Assembly (NCBI GenBank): GCA_946566685.1
Contig: CAMNXA010000001.1
Coordinates: forward strand, 186,001 to 250,000
Origin: an uncultured Lachnospiraceae bacterium
GTDB taxonomy: Bacteria; Bacillota; Clostridia; Lachnospirales; Lachnospiraceae
Direction: 5' to 3'
Length of the DNA: 64,000 nucleotides
Part shown: one piece after another, positions 1-9,242 of the stretch
Layout: every line of letters begins with the position of its first letter
Position numbering within the stretch: the first letter of the stretch is position 1
Notes under the pieces: model-generated
Database searches by the model: none
Told to the model about the DNA's origin: nothing
The model's input: the letters and a program-made list of their open reading frames with translations, nothing else
Translations under genes and position numbers: made by a program

Positions 1-54
1 ACAATAAATCTTGTCAGTGTTTTTATCCGTTGTCTCATAACAATCCCTCTAACT

Positions 55-876
55 CTAAATCCGTCTTACAGTCGCCCTGTAGGCCCAGAATACAAAATAA
101 AATGCACTGGCCGCCACAGACAATCCCTCCTGCCTGCGGTAAAGATTCCAGATCCGTTTCACCGCCTTAAACTTATTGGACGAAAGAGACTTCGCCGGCC
201 GGCGGTAGATCGCAAGCACCTCATCAAGCCCATATGCTGTATGTCCCCCTCTCAGGATCTGCCACCAGGTGGCTGTGTCCTCACTGGGAACTGCCGGCAT
301 CCGGATCAGCGTATCCTGAATGATTTTCCGATCAATCAGCACCGTTGTGGTAAAGATAACCGTTCTGGATAACGCCTTATGATAAGTCAGCTGCGGCGGC
401 ACATGGACTACCTTTCCTGTAGGCTGTCCTGCCTCATCCCCAAATTCATAAGCGCTGAATACAAACCCTGCCTGTTTCTCTTCCATAAAGGCAAGTTCCT
501 TTGTCAGCTTGTCCGCAAACCAGATATCATCGGCATCCAGAAATGCAATATATCTGCCTGCGGCCACCGAAAGCCCTGTGTTTCTTGCCTTTGCCGCACC
601 TTCATTATTCCTTTTACAGATAAGAAGGATACGCCTTCTGTCATCCCATTGATATTCCTCGATTCGTTCTGCCTCTTCCGGAATATCTTTGATGCTATGA
701 TGCGGGTACGCGGCAAGCGCCTCTTCAATCGCTTTCACACTCCCGTCATCAGATCTGTCGTCCACAAGCAGCAGTTCCCAGTTCTCCCAGGTCTGCCGTC
801 TCACCATCTCAATCGTCTGTGCTATATAAAGCTGTGCCCGATACACCGGCACGATAATACTGACTAAACCGCTCAT
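55..876 (-). CDS. family 2 glycosyltransferase
   Basis: Predicted to transfer a sugar from a nucleotide-sugar donor to a glycan acceptor at the cytoplasmic face. The N-terminus has the GT2 signature: SIIVPVYRA, then a nucleotide-binding DDRSDDGS segment, and a DADD metal-binding motif about 100 residues later. The protein is about 273 aa, a normal length for a single-domain GT-A enzyme. I place the start at the ATG at 876, where GGAGG lies 5 nt upstream. A longer frame opens with TTG at 942 and overlaps the preceding gene, but a ribosome binding site there would be only 1 nt from the start. The gene lies just downstream of another GT2, probably in the same transcript. Acceptor and donor cannot be told from sequence. 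Family call secure; specificity unknown. Confidence 0.9.
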   Translation of the reverse strand: MSGLVSIIVPVYRAQLYIAQTIEMVRRQTWENWELLLVDDRSDDGSVKAIEEALAAYPHHSIKDIPEEAERIEEYQWDDRRRILLICKRNNEGAAKARNTGLSVAAGRYIAFLDADDIWFADKLTKELAFMEEKQAGFVFSAYEFGDEAGQPTGKVVHVPPQLTYHKALSRTVIFTTTVLIDRKIIQDTLIRMPAVPSEDTATWWQILRGGHTAYGLDEVLAIYRRPAKSLSSNKFKAVKRIWNLYRRQEGLSVAASAFYFVFWAYRATVRRI

Positions 877-934
877 GCCATCCTCCATATCAGAGAATCT
901 TCTCCATCTGTTTCTCCATGTCAGAGCAGCTTCC

Positions 935-1867
935 TCAATCAATCTCCTCTTTCACCAAATAGACCGGCCTGTTCTTCACTTCCATGTAGGTCTTAGATAA
1001 GTATTGCCCCACAATGCCCAGACAAAACAGCTGTACTCCACTGACCAGCAATATGATACACACCAGGGACGGCCAGCCGGCAGTGGGATCGCCAAACATC
1101 ATTTTTCGCACGATGGTCACAATGATCATCACAAACGCCAGCACGCAAAACAACACTCCCATCACGGAAGCCATAATCAGTGGCATTGTGGAAAACGCCA
1201 TGATGCCTTCCAGCGAATATAAGAACAGTTTCCAGAAGGACCATTTGGTCTCTCCCTTCCTGCGCTCCACATTCTCATACTCCAGCCACTTGGTCTCATA
1301 TCCTACCCAGCCAAAGATGCCCTTCGTAAAGCGGTTATACTCCGTCATCGAAAGGATGGCATCCACCACCTGTCTGGTCATCAGCCGATAATCCCGGGCC
1401 CCGTCCACAATCTCCGTCCGGGAAATCTTATTCATCAGCTTATAGAACATCCTGGCAAAGAAAGAGCGGAGTATCGGCTCTCCTTTGCGCGTCACACGCC
1501 TGGTCGCTACGGAGTCGTAGCCCTGTTCAATATAACCGTACATCTCCGGCAAAAGCGCTGGCGGATCCTGTAAATCCGCATCCATCAACACCGCGAAATC
1601 GCCCTTACATTTCTGCAAGCCCGCATAGATAGCGGCCTCTTTGCCAAAATTGCGGGAAAAGGATACCAGCCGCACTCTGCTGTCCTGTTCATGCAGCTTT
1701 CTAATTTCCTGCACAGTCTTATCCTTGGAGCCATCATCAATGTATAAAACTTCCACGTCCAATTCCTTCTGCTGGAAAAAGGCTGTATTTTTAAACAATT
1801 CATCATAAAAATCCCGGACATTTTCTTCTTCGTTATAACAGGGGACTATGACACTTAATAATTTCAT
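935..1867 (-). CDS. DPM1/GtrB-like membrane glycosyltransferase (GT2)
   Basis: Predicted polyprenyl-phosphate sugar transferase of the GtrB/ArnC/DPM1 group, which moves a sugar from UDP or GDP to undecaprenyl phosphate. Seen: SVIVPCYNEEEN at the N-terminus, DDGSKDKT, a DADLQDPP motif typical of this subgroup, and two hydrophobic segments near residues 230-260 and 270-295 before a short charged tail. At about 310 aa its length fits the family. I prefer the ATG at 1867 (GGAGG 5 nt upstream) over the ATG at 1879. If the family role holds, it would supply a lipid-linked sugar to a GT-C membrane transferase, and two large GT-C-like proteins lie at 4597-8076. That partnership is inference. Confidence 0.9.
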   Translation of the reverse strand: MKLLSVIVPCYNEEENVRDFYDELFKNTAFFQQKELDVEVLYIDDGSKDKTVQEIRKLHEQDSRVRLVSFSRNFGKEAAIYAGLQKCKGDFAVLMDADLQDPPALLPEMYGYIEQGYDSVATRRVTRKGEPILRSFFARMFYKLMNKISRTEIVDGARDYRLMTRQVVDAILSMTEYNRFTKGIFGWVGYETKWLEYENVERRKGETKWSFWKLFLYSLEGIMAFSTMPLIMASVMGVLFCVLAFVMIIVTIVRKMMFGDPTAGWPSLVCIILLVSGVQLFCLGIVGQYLSKTYMEVKNRPVYLVKEEID

Positions 1868-1950
1868 ATGGGCCTCCATGCTGATCTTCCATTATCTGCT
1901 TTTCCTGCAAGAAGTCAGACAAACTCAAGGTAATTCTATCATAAATGCGA

Positions 1951-1980
1951 AAAAAAAGGAAGAGACGTATCTCTTCCTTG
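1951..1980 (-). terminator. rho-independent terminator
   Basis: A perfect 10-bp inverted repeat (AAGGAAGAGA at 1956-1965, TCTCTTCCTT at 1970-1979) with a 4-nt loop is followed on the minus strand by seven T residues (1957-1951). It starts 2 nt after the stop codon of the AAA ATPase gene, so it closes that transcription unit. Confidence 0.85.
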
Positions 1981-1981
1981 C

Positions 1982-3022
1982 TCAAATCATTCTTGTATGT
2001 ACAAACTCAGAAAATCTGGGAAGTGCAAAAGACACCTCTCCATATGTCCTGGTATCCAATATCCCTTTCCGCTTCAACCGCTCTCTGTATACTGAGAACA
2101 ATTCTGAATTCATGCCTGTTTTTTCTCTGACATTTTTGACCTTTGTTTCCCCGCTTTGCGCCATTACAAGTAATATATCCCGATCCTTGGCAGAGACCTC
2201 CGACCAAATCTTACTATACACATACTCTTCAAGGTACTGATCATATTCCGGTAAAATTTCCTCTAAGGTTCTTTCTCCTTTATGTTCCCAACATAGATAG
2301 CCCAAAACTTGAAAAGCAAAAGGATATCCCTTCGTTAAACCGGCCATCTTTTCCGCCTCTTCTACACTCAAACCAAAAACATCCATATATCGTTTTCTGA
2401 CCGCTGTATGATTTAAAGGTTCCAGTATCATTTTGGGCGCCCTATATAAGAACGTGAGCGCATCCTCGTTTTGGAGATTATAAATATTATCATATAATCC
2501 CGTCATCAATAGAAAAATAGGATAATCCTGTCTTAAAAATATCTGAAAGGAACTGGAAAACACCCTGACATATTCGCAATTTGTGATTTCATCGATCGCA
2601 ATCAGTACTCTTTTATGCCTTCTTTGAAGTTCAGCCAGCATCAATTCAATGGCATTCTCCACATCCGTGATCGGTGTAGCATTTTCCAGCGAAACGCCAA
2701 GCCCTAAAAAGGAAAAGTCAAGCTTTGCCTGTACAAAATGTGCATGCATTTCCGGCAGACTGTATAATTTCGCAGCCAGACTCTGCAAGAGATCCCTTGT
2801 TGGATTCAATTCCACAACTACCCATTCTTCCATCGCCTTAAGTTCATTGGCGATTCCCGTCATCATGACAGTCTTCCCCGCACCTCTTACTCCTGTGATC
2901 ATATAAATCTGGCTGGATGGCTGGGCTGCTTTAAAATTCTCAACAATTTCCTTTGTCTGTGAAATACGGGAAACATATTGCAGCGGTTTTTTTCCGAAAG
3001 ACAGTGTGAAGGGATTGTTCAT
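1982..3022 (-). CDS. AAA-family ATPase with C-terminal winged-helix-like region
   Basis: A 346-aa P-loop ATPase of the archaeal-ATPase/STAND-like type. The Walker A motif GVRGAGKT is at residues 44-51 and the Walker B motif ending IAIDE at about 138-145. The region after residue 270 looks like a small DNA-binding winged helix (alternating helices ending in a basic stretch, ERLKRKGIL). No nuclease or transmembrane segment is visible. A good ribosome binding site (AAGGAG) precedes the ATG at 3022. It is a self-contained unit between sugar genes, with a repeat-rich AT leader upstream and its own terminator downstream, and so looks like an accessory insertion. Function unknown; the ATPase call is firm. 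Confidence 0.85.
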   Translation of the reverse strand: MNNPFTLSFGKKPLQYVSRISQTKEIVENFKAAQPSSQIYMITGVRGAGKTVMMTGIANELKAMEEWVVVELNPTRDLLQSLAAKLYSLPEMHAHFVQAKLDFSFLGLGVSLENATPITDVENAIELMLAELQRRHKRVLIAIDEITNCEYVRVFSSSFQIFLRQDYPIFLLMTGLYDNIYNLQNEDALTFLYRAPKMILEPLNHTAVRKRYMDVFGLSVEEAEKMAGLTKGYPFAFQVLGYLCWEHKGERTLEEILPEYDQYLEEYVYSKIWSEVSAKDRDILLVMAQSGETKVKNVREKTGMNSELFSVYRERLKRKGILDTRTYGEVSFALPRFSEFVHTRMI

Positions 3023-3033
3023 GGCTTTTCTCC

Positions 3034-3120
3034 TTATATAACCCTATATAACTTTATATCTTTTATATAACCTTTTATAAGTTTATATAACTTTATTTTC
3101 ATTATATAAGTTTATATAAC
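3034..3120 (-). repeat. cluster of TATATAAC direct repeats upstream of the AAA ATPase gene
   Basis: TATATAAC occurs five times (3035-3042, 3045-3052, 3064-3071, 3084-3091, 3113-3120), with a near copy TTATATAAG at 3102-3110 that forms a palindrome-like pair with the last copy. The block fills the space between the orphan Spo0A gene and the ATPase start, where a promoter or operator should be. It may be a cooperative binding site, possibly for the ATPase itself; that is inference. Confidence 0.7.
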
Positions 3121-3139
3121 TTTCTGTCAATCCCCGCTT

Positions 3140-3520
3140 TTATATCAAATCATACTTCAACCGGATATGGTCCGCTGCTGCCGCGATATACTCGCTGTTG
3201 GTCGGCCTGCTGTATTCCGGACTATTGCAGTATCCGAAAAGTTCCTCGAACAGCTCGCTGTTTCCTCTCTCCCAGGACACCTCGATCGCATTGCGGATGG
3301 CTCTCTCAATCTTCTGATCCGTGGTCTGATACATCTTCGCCAGATCAGGATATAGCAGCTTCGTTACACTGCCCACAAGTTCCATATCTCCCACACACAT
3401 CTCCACCGCGCTGCGAAGGAACTGATATCCCCGCAAATGCGCCGGTATGCCGAGTTCCAGCATGAAGTCCGAAATAATCTGCTCCAGTTCCTGCTTACTA
3501 ATCACATTTTGTTGTAACAT
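3140..3520 (-). CDS. orphan Spo0A C-terminal DNA-binding domain protein
   Basis: A 126-aa protein made almost entirely of the Spo0A effector domain (sigma-A-interacting, 0A-box-binding). Seen: the region LGIPAHLRGYQFLR, the segment LLYPDLAKMYQTT, the recognition-helix region ERAIRNAIEVSWERGN, and the ending PTNSEYIAAAADHIRLK, each matching the family pattern in order. The phosphoacceptor receiver domain of true Spo0A is absent, so it should not be controlled by a phosphorelay. It may bind 0A-like boxes constitutively or compete with Spo0A. A good sigma-A-type promoter lies upstream. A target within the neighbouring glycan genes is possible but not shown. Confidence 0.9.
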   Translation of the reverse strand: MLQQNVISKQELEQIISDFMLELGIPAHLRGYQFLRSAVEMCVGDMELVGSVTKLLYPDLAKMYQTTDQKIERAIRNAIEVSWERGNSELFEELFGYCNSPEYSRPTNSEYIAAAADHIRLKYDLI

Positions 3521-3577
3521 TCCCCTTCTACTCCCCTTTTATTGTATTGTTAATGTAGTTTCGTCTACATAATAATC

Positions 3578-3606
3578 ATAATAGCAAAGAAGAGTATGAA
3601 TGTAAA
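3578..3606 (-). promoter_or_regulatory. sigma-A-type promoter for the Spo0A-like gene
   Basis: On the minus strand TTTACA (3606-3601) and TATTAT (3583-3578) are separated by exactly 17 nt. The start codon of the Spo0A-like gene follows about 58 nt downstream. A 6-bp inverted repeat, GTAAAT/ATTTAC (3602-3617), overlaps the -35 box and could be an operator. Confidence 0.6.
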
Positions 3607-3637
3607 TTGTAATTTACCGCCCAGATATATTGTCCCT

Positions 3638-4579
3638 CTATAATCTCGCGTCTTTTACATTTGCTTTAAACCAGTCATAAGCAAGCTGTACGCCTTCCTC
3701 CAAATCCACCTTGTGGTTCCAGCCCAAAGCATGGAGTTTGCTCACATCCGTAAGTTTGCGCGGGGTGCCGTCCGGCATATCTTTATTCCACACAATCTCG
3801 CCTGTAAATCCTACTACTTTCTTTACCGTATCCGCCAGTTCCTTAATCGTAAGTTCCTTACCCGTACCAATGTTCACATGCTGCTCTCCGCTGTAATTCT
3901 CCAACAGGAACATACAGGCATCCGCCATATCATCCACATATAGGAACTCACGAAGCGGTGTGCCGCTCCCCCACAGTTCCACCGAAGGCGCCTGACCTAC
4001 TTTCGCCTCATGGAACTTGCGGATCATGGCCGGCATCACATGAGAACCTTCCAGATCATAATTATCCTCAGGGCCATACAGATTGGTAGGCATACAACTG
4101 ATAAAGTCATCTCCGTACTGCCTCTTATAGAACTTACACATCTCAAGACCCGCAATTTTAGCGATGGCATAAGCCTCATTGGTCTCTTCCAGAGGCCCGG
4201 TCAACAGCGCATCCTCCGGGATCGGCTGAGGTGCCATCTTCGGGTAAATACAGGTGCTTCCCAAAAACAAAAGTTTTTTCACCTTATATTCATGACAACA
4301 TTGAATCACATTGCACTGGATCTGCATATTATCATAGGCAAATTCTGCGGGTGCAGTGTTATTGGCATTGATGCCGCCCACCTTGGCTGCTGCCAGCACT
4401 ACCACATCCGGCCTCTCCTTTTCAAAAAAATCCCGTACCGCCTGCTGGTTTGTAAGATCCAGTTCCCTGTGTGTCCTACCGATGATATTCTCATATCCCT
4501 TTGCTTTCAGGTTCCGCACAATGGCACTGCCCACCAGTCCTCTGTGCCCAGCCACATAGATCTTGTCTGTCTTATTCAT
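3638..4579 (-). CDS. fcl: GDP-L-fucose synthase
   Basis: Converts GDP-4-keto-6-deoxy-D-mannose to GDP-L-fucose by 3,5-epimerisation and NADPH-dependent 4-reduction. This is the step after GDP-mannose 4,6-dehydratase, whose gene is at 8095. The start at 4579 gives 313 aa, the usual size, with AAGGAG upstream; the longer open frame to 4753 runs into the neighbouring gene. Seen: nucleotide-binding GHRGLVGSA (residues 11-19) and the short-chain dehydrogenase catalytic set S108, Y137, K141 ([11 protein letters not shown]). The product GDP-fucose is the expected donor of the GT11 fucosyltransferase at 35162. Assignment by family motifs; high confidence. Confidence 0.95.
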   Translation of the reverse strand: MNKTDKIYVAGHRGLVGSAIVRNLKAKGYENIIGRTHRELDLTNQQAVRDFFEKERPDVVVLAAAKVGGINANNTAPAEFAYDNMQIQCNVIQCCHEYKVKKLLFLGSTCIYPKMAPQPIPEDALLTGPLEETNEAYAIAKIAGLEMCKFYKRQYGDDFISCMPTNLYGPEDNYDLEGSHVMPAMIRKFHEAKVGQAPSVELWGSGTPLREFLYVDDMADACMFLLENYSGEQHVNIGTGKELTIKELADTVKKVVGFTGEIVWNKDMPDGTPRKLTDVSKLHALGWNHKVDLEEGVQLAYDWFKANVKDARL

Positions 4580-4596
4580 ATGGATTCTCCTTTTCT

Positions 4597-6000
4597 CTAC
4601 GATAACAATAATATATAAAATGCTGCCAATACAATTGGCATACACATTGCACACACCGCCAGAATTAACTTGCTTGGAATGGCTATCTCGTGATTGTATT
4701 TGTATTTCGGATAATTTATGATCAACAATAACAGCATCGCCGCAAAAACACATGTTGCAATCACCATATGGTAAACAGTGCTCATATCATGGAATCTTGT
4801 CCACAGGCAAATGTGATCTTCATAAGTATCGCTCCCGACCAGATTGCACAACTTTGTAATCCAAGAATTCTTCATAACATATAATGTATTCATATTCTGC
4901 GGATACTCTGCCCTTAAACTGTAGTATGTACGTCCATATGTCACCACCGTAAACAACAGCAGATTCATTCTCAGATCTTGCGCTGAAATCATAATCAGCA
5001 TCACTAAAAACGGCACATACAAAAACAATCTGTAAAACCGATTCGACATCAGGAAGCTGACAGCCCCAAAAACGATTGCCAAAAGATAAATTACCTTTTT
5101 CTTATATTCATCATTCTCTTCCTGTTTGATCATATAACAGATAAAATAAATGACACATAATAGCATACCGCCGAGTGAAACCGTGTTACTGCCAAATGTC
5201 ACTTTAGAAGTAAGGAGCATACTTTCTATAATTCCCGCAAAACCATTGTCCTCCTTCACTACCTGATAAATACCGTCATTTCTATACAATATCTCAAATA
5301 ACACGAGAGGAATCACCAGAAGGATTCCTTCCAGAGCCAATTTATATAAATTCTTTTCCTTCAGAAACAACAATACCAGTACCGGAATCAGCATAATCGG
5401 ACAACAGGTCACACTGCACAGCATCAACAGGTAACATCTTTTCCAATATCCCATAAAATAGCAATACAATGCAAGTATAAAAAAACAGATATATACAATC
5501 TCATCCTGCCCCGCATATCCTGTTGACATCAGTATCTCAGGTGAGAGAAGCATCAGGATAACCGCACAGACAGCCCGCTCCTTATCTCTCGTCAGCATAT
5601 AACATATTTTTGCCGAAAAATATGCCGTTATATACTGCATCACCATCAAAAAAATCTTGCTCCAGAGTATGCTGAAGAAGTTCTGCACAGACAAAATACC
5701 CGTCAAACAATGTACCACCCACAGCGGAAAATTCCAGATACACAAGGGAAGAAGCCAAAGATAATTTCCCGCACAATTTGCATGGGCCGAACATCTCACA
5801 TTCAAAGCCGCATATTGATAGAATTCATCCAGCCGCCCCTTAAAGAGCAAATCCCAGAAGTTCAGGGACCACGCTGTCAGGGAGTTTATGTCTGCATAAC
5901 AAAAGGTCGCTGCCATAAGCAAATCCGTTAATACCCCCACACAAATTAAAAATATATACAGTCTATGAGGTTTTACCCCTCCCCCATTGATTTTGACCAT
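4597..6000 (-). CDS. polytopic membrane protein, possible GT-C glycosyltransferase
   Basis: A 467-aa integral membrane protein with roughly ten to twelve hydrophobic helices spread along its length and a short cytoplasmic N-terminus. The first predicted outer loop is followed by a segment with conserved-looking aromatic and charged residues ([17 protein letters not shown]), as in polyprenyl-phosphate-dependent GT-C enzymes, which keep acidic residues in that loop. I do not recognise a named family. It lies between fcl and a second large membrane protein, inside a gmd-fcl pair, so a role in fucose-containing glycan assembly is reasonable. It could instead be a polymerase-like protein. Ends 17 nt before fcl. 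Confidence 0.6.
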   Translation of the reverse strand: MVKINGGGVKPHRLYIFLICVGVLTDLLMAATFCYADINSLTAWSLNFWDLLFKGRLDEFYQYAALNVRCSAHANCAGNYLWLLPLCIWNFPLWVVHCLTGILSVQNFFSILWSKIFLMVMQYITAYFSAKICYMLTRDKERAVCAVILMLLSPEILMSTGYAGQDEIVYICFFILALYCYFMGYWKRCYLLMLCSVTCCPIMLIPVLVLLFLKEKNLYKLALEGILLVIPLVLFEILYRNDGIYQVVKEDNGFAGIIESMLLTSKVTFGSNTVSLGGMLLCVIYFICYMIKQEENDEYKKKVIYLLAIVFGAVSFLMSNRFYRLFLYVPFLVMLIMISAQDLRMNLLLFTVVTYGRTYYSLRAEYPQNMNTLYVMKNSWITKLCNLVGSDTYEDHICLWTRFHDMSTVYHMVIATCVFAAMLLLLIINYPKYKYNHEIAIPSKLILAVCAMCMPIVLAAFYILLLS

Positions 6001-6123
6001 TTCATCCTCCTGTATGGTAGATAACCGTTTTTTTCGTTAATAGTCTATCATAAGACAACTATTTTTACAAGAAAACCTATCCTGCCTTCCACAGGCAGCA
6101 ACAAATAATCCACCCAGACTAAG

Positions 6124-8076
6124 CTAAGTAGCATAAAATCCGCCCGCAATCCCTTCTCCCAGGAATCCGATTCGAGGAACCGCTGGCGCAGCAGGGAAAC
6201 TCTCATATCCTGTCTGATCCCCCTCCACCGGCAGGTAGAAGGTAACCCCGTCTATCTCATAAGAATATGTCTCATAATTCTCATAATCTTTCTGAACCAC
6301 CCAATAATCGCCGGTATAACCCCTCACGACCTCCCGGCCAAGGGCAAATCCTTTATACAGAAGGAAAAGTGCCGCCAGTACCACTGCTGCTCTCTGTACC
6401 GTCTGGCATATCATAACCCACCACTGTCCAGACCACAGACCGTCCCTGCCCTTGCCAACAATATCGCTGATTGCCCCTGCACACTTGTCCTGCTTGTGCC
6501 GCCCGGAAGCAAACACGGCATCATAAATCCCGCCAAATACAACCGCCGGCGCCAGATATACATAGACACAACCATAGCGCATCAAGGGGGACGTGCCAAG
6601 CCAGAACACAAAGGAGGCTGCCACCGCAGCTTGCACCATCAGCACATCTGTCCGTTTTTGCCACCATCCAAATGCCATGCCTGCTGTATATACCAGCAGA
6701 ACCAAAACCGACACTCCCGCCAAAAGAACAAATGCCTTATCGCTCCCCCCGAGGGATCGAAACCATCCTGGCAGCCATTCCTTCATAGAGATATCATACT
6801 GCGCCACATCCGTGTAGCCACGTCCCCACACCTGAATCTCCCTGGCATCGTAATCCGCAATTCCTTTCGGTATCTTCCAACGGACTGCAAAGAAATCTAT
6901 CTGCGTGAAAGGATAGACCAGCCAGCCGGAGATCACCACATTTCGGATAAAATATGGCAGCGCCGTCACAATCCCCAAACAAAGATAAGTCAGAACATCC
7001 CGCCACTTTTTATCATGTATTAAAAAATAGGCGGGCCAGATGGTCAACAATAAAATCAACGCCGCCGAAAGCTTCACTGTCATCAGAAACACGCCCAAAA
7101 CACATAGCAGCGCATAGGGCAGAATCTCCCTCTCCTTCTGCTCAAGCAAATCCAGCCAGCGAATGACAATATAGAAGGCAATCAACACCATGAAATAATC
7201 CGAGGCCGGTGAAGTCATCTCATCAAAAATATTGACCAGATAATAAATGCCCATAATTCTCGCAAAATCACTGACACGCAGTTTACCGCCGCGCATGTGG
7301 TCTATCACTTCCAGACAGGTCTTTGCCAAAATAAAGGCCAGAAAACCAGCACAGCAGTGATATGACCTGCCGCCCAGAAAGGCCATGCTGTATAGGGCTG
7401 ACAGGGCGAAAGCAGAACTGTTATAGGCCAGTCTGCAATGCAGATTCCCCAGCCCCCTGACCACGCCATATTCCTCTATCCAGCGGATGCTCTGCGCATG
7501 GTACAGACTCGTATCATAATGGATCATGCCGCAGGAAGTGCCGTAAGCAAATAATAGAAATAACAACAATATCAGAATATTCTTCAGATACCCATACGTC
7601 AAATTACCTTCAGCCCAATTATCTATATCAAAATTTTTTGTACCATCTCCCGTTCTTCCCTGATAATCTGTACCCCTGGCATCCTTCCTGCAAAAAAACA
7701 ATCCCTGAATCACCTGCCGGAATGCTGCCCTGTCAACCCACCAGATCAAAGCACAGACCACGCACAATATCACATTAGCCGTAAGCCCCACTCCGGCAAA
7801 CAGGCTGAAAAGCTGAGCATAAACTGTGACACACACAATCCCGCACATCAGATAGGCGTCCATATGCCACACCCGGCCTGCCGCCCCTGTAACAAATTCA
7901 GAGAGTCCGCCCTTTGAATCCTTCCGGGCACCGGCATGTCTGAAGTAATTGCCCCGTAAACCCGTCTGTTTCCTGGCATGATAAGGAATGTGCCGCGTAA
8001 TCACACGCAGCACACCAAATCCAACTGTAAATGTTGTTATAAACATATAGAGCCATATCAATATCACTGAAATCAT
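6124..8076 (-). CDS. large polytopic membrane protein, GT-C-like
   Basis: A 650-aa membrane protein with about a dozen hydrophobic segments, resembling the uncharacterised LIC_10190-type membrane proteins of polysaccharide loci and, more loosely, GT-C transferases. A soluble insertion of about 60 charged residues lies near positions 130-170. The C-terminal tail (about the last 70 residues) is soluble and rich in Tyr, Glu and Pro. It starts 18 nt after gmd, suggesting co-transcription. It could transfer sugars from polyprenyl-phosphate donors on the outer face, where the DPM1-like enzyme at 935 would supply substrate. Membrane nature is clear; enzymatic role is inference. The 123-nt gap to the next gene shows only a weak 5-bp hairpin (6082-6098). 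Confidence 0.55.
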   Translation of the reverse strand: MISVILIWLYMFITTFTVGFGVLRVITRHIPYHARKQTGLRGNYFRHAGARKDSKGGLSEFVTGAAGRVWHMDAYLMCGIVCVTVYAQLFSLFAGVGLTANVILCVVCALIWWVDRAAFRQVIQGLFFCRKDARGTDYQGRTGDGTKNFDIDNWAEGNLTYGYLKNILILLLFLLFAYGTSCGMIHYDTSLYHAQSIRWIEEYGVVRGLGNLHCRLAYNSSAFALSALYSMAFLGGRSYHCCAGFLAFILAKTCLEVIDHMRGGKLRVSDFARIMGIYYLVNIFDEMTSPASDYFMVLIAFYIVIRWLDLLEQKEREILPYALLCVLGVFLMTVKLSAALILLLTIWPAYFLIHDKKWRDVLTYLCLGIVTALPYFIRNVVISGWLVYPFTQIDFFAVRWKIPKGIADYDAREIQVWGRGYTDVAQYDISMKEWLPGWFRSLGGSDKAFVLLAGVSVLVLLVYTAGMAFGWWQKRTDVLMVQAAVAASFVFWLGTSPLMRYGCVYVYLAPAVVFGGIYDAVFASGRHKQDKCAGAISDIVGKGRDGLWSGQWWVMICQTVQRAAVVLAALFLLYKGFALGREVVRGYTGDYWVVQKDYENYETYSYEIDGVTFYLPVEGDQTGYESFPAAPAVPRIGFLGEGIAGGFYAT

Positions 8077-8094
8077 AGATATCCCGGCCTTCTC

Positions 8095-9177
8095 CTACTT
8101 ACTCTTTTTTCCACTGTTTTTCTTCTTATAGTCAGCACAACTGAAGCCTGCTATCTCCCGTAGATCTGCATCCATCATCATCGACACCAGACCCTTGAAA
8201 TCCACGTCACGTTTCCAGCCAAGTTCCTTCTCGGCCTTCTCGCAGTTACCCCACAGAAACTCCACTTCCGCTGGACGATAGAACTCAGGATTCACATCCA
8301 CAAGCAGCCTGCCTGTCTCAGCGTCATAACCTTTCTCATTGACGCCGGCTCCTTCCCAGCGAATCTGGATTCCCAATTCTCCGAAAGCTGCCTCCACAAA
8401 CTCCCTGACCGTATGCGTCTCGTTGGTGGCAAGTACATAATCATCCGCTCTATCCTGCTGTAACATGAGCCACATGCCTTTGATGTAGTCCCCGGCAAAT
8501 CCCCAGTCACGTTTGGCGTTCATATTGCCGAGAGACAGCTTCTCCTGCTTGCCGGCGATGATATTGGCGATAGCCAGCGTAATCTTTCTGGTAACAAAAT
8601 TCTCGCCCCGTCTGGGGGATTCGTGATTGAACAGAATTCCATTGCAGGCATACATATTATAGGACTCCCTGTAATTCACTGTAATCCAGTAAGAATATAA
8701 TTTAGCCGCACCATACGGACTCTTCGGATAAAAAGGTGTCTTTTCACTCTGCGGCGCCGTCTCTGGAATGCCGCCAAATAATTCTGATGTGGAAGCCTGA
8801 TAAAATCTGCACGTTCCGCCGTTTACACGAATCGCCTCTAAAAGTTTCAGCGTGCTTACGCCTGTTGCCTCCGCCGTATACTCCGGCACCTCAAAAGACA
8901 CCCCCACGTGAGACTGGGCCGCCAGATTATACACTTCCGTAGGACGGATCTCCGCAATCAGCCGCATCAGATTGCTGGAATCTGTAGTATCTGCATAATG
9001 CAGGAAAAATTTAACCTTATGATAATCGGAATGAATCAGATGATCGATTCTGGCTGTGTTTGCGATACTGTGCCGGCGTATCAGTCCATGAACCTCATAT
9101 CCTTTCTCCAATAAAAACTCTGCCAGATAAGAGCCGTCCTGCCCTGTAATTCCTGTAATCAATGCTGTTTTGTTCAT
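8095..9177 (-). CDS. gmd: GDP-mannose 4,6-dehydratase
   Basis: Makes GDP-4-keto-6-deoxy-D-mannose from GDP-D-mannose, the first committed step to GDP-fucose (or GDP-rhamnose). The protein is 360 aa, typical for Gmd. Seen: NAD(P)-binding GITGQDGSY (residues 9-17), the RR segment at 34-35 used in cofactor and tetramer contacts, the catalytic region QASTSELFG (127-135), the YGAAK pair Y155/K159, and [15 protein letters not shown], a strong Gmd signature. The next pathway gene, fcl, is 4 kb downstream on the same strand. No mannose-activation genes (manB/manC) are in the window. Very secure. Confidence 0.97.
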   Translation of the reverse strand: MNKTALITGITGQDGSYLAEFLLEKGYEVHGLIRRHSIANTARIDHLIHSDYHKVKFFLHYADTTDSSNLMRLIAEIRPTEVYNLAAQSHVGVSFEVPEYTAEATGVSTLKLLEAIRVNGGTCRFYQASTSELFGGIPETAPQSEKTPFYPKSPYGAAKLYSYWITVNYRESYNMYACNGILFNHESPRRGENFVTRKITLAIANIIAGKQEKLSLGNMNAKRDWGFAGDYIKGMWLMLQQDRADDYVLATNETHTVREFVEAAFGELGIQIRWEGAGVNEKGYDAETGRLLVDVNPEFYRPAEVEFLWGNCEKAEKELGWKRDVDFKGLVSMMMDADLREIAGFSCADYKKKNSGKKSK

Positions 9178-9242
9178 ATAATTTATATCCTTTCTGCCTT
9201 GTGCATTTTCTCATAAAATATGGTGCCTGTAAAGCCAAACTT

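Noticed and set aside
379-867. Plus-strand open frames such as this one
   Set aside because: They are antisense to well-supported minus-strand enzymes, have no recognisable domains and no convincing ribosome binding sites.
4580-4753. N-terminal extension of the GDP-fucose synthase reading frame
   Set aside because: It overlaps the end of the preceding membrane-protein gene and lacks a ribosome binding site; the ATG at 4579 has both a good site and the conserved NAD-binding start.
6082-6098. Terminator between the two large membrane-protein genes
   Set aside because: The stem is only 5 bp and no T-run follows on the minus strand.
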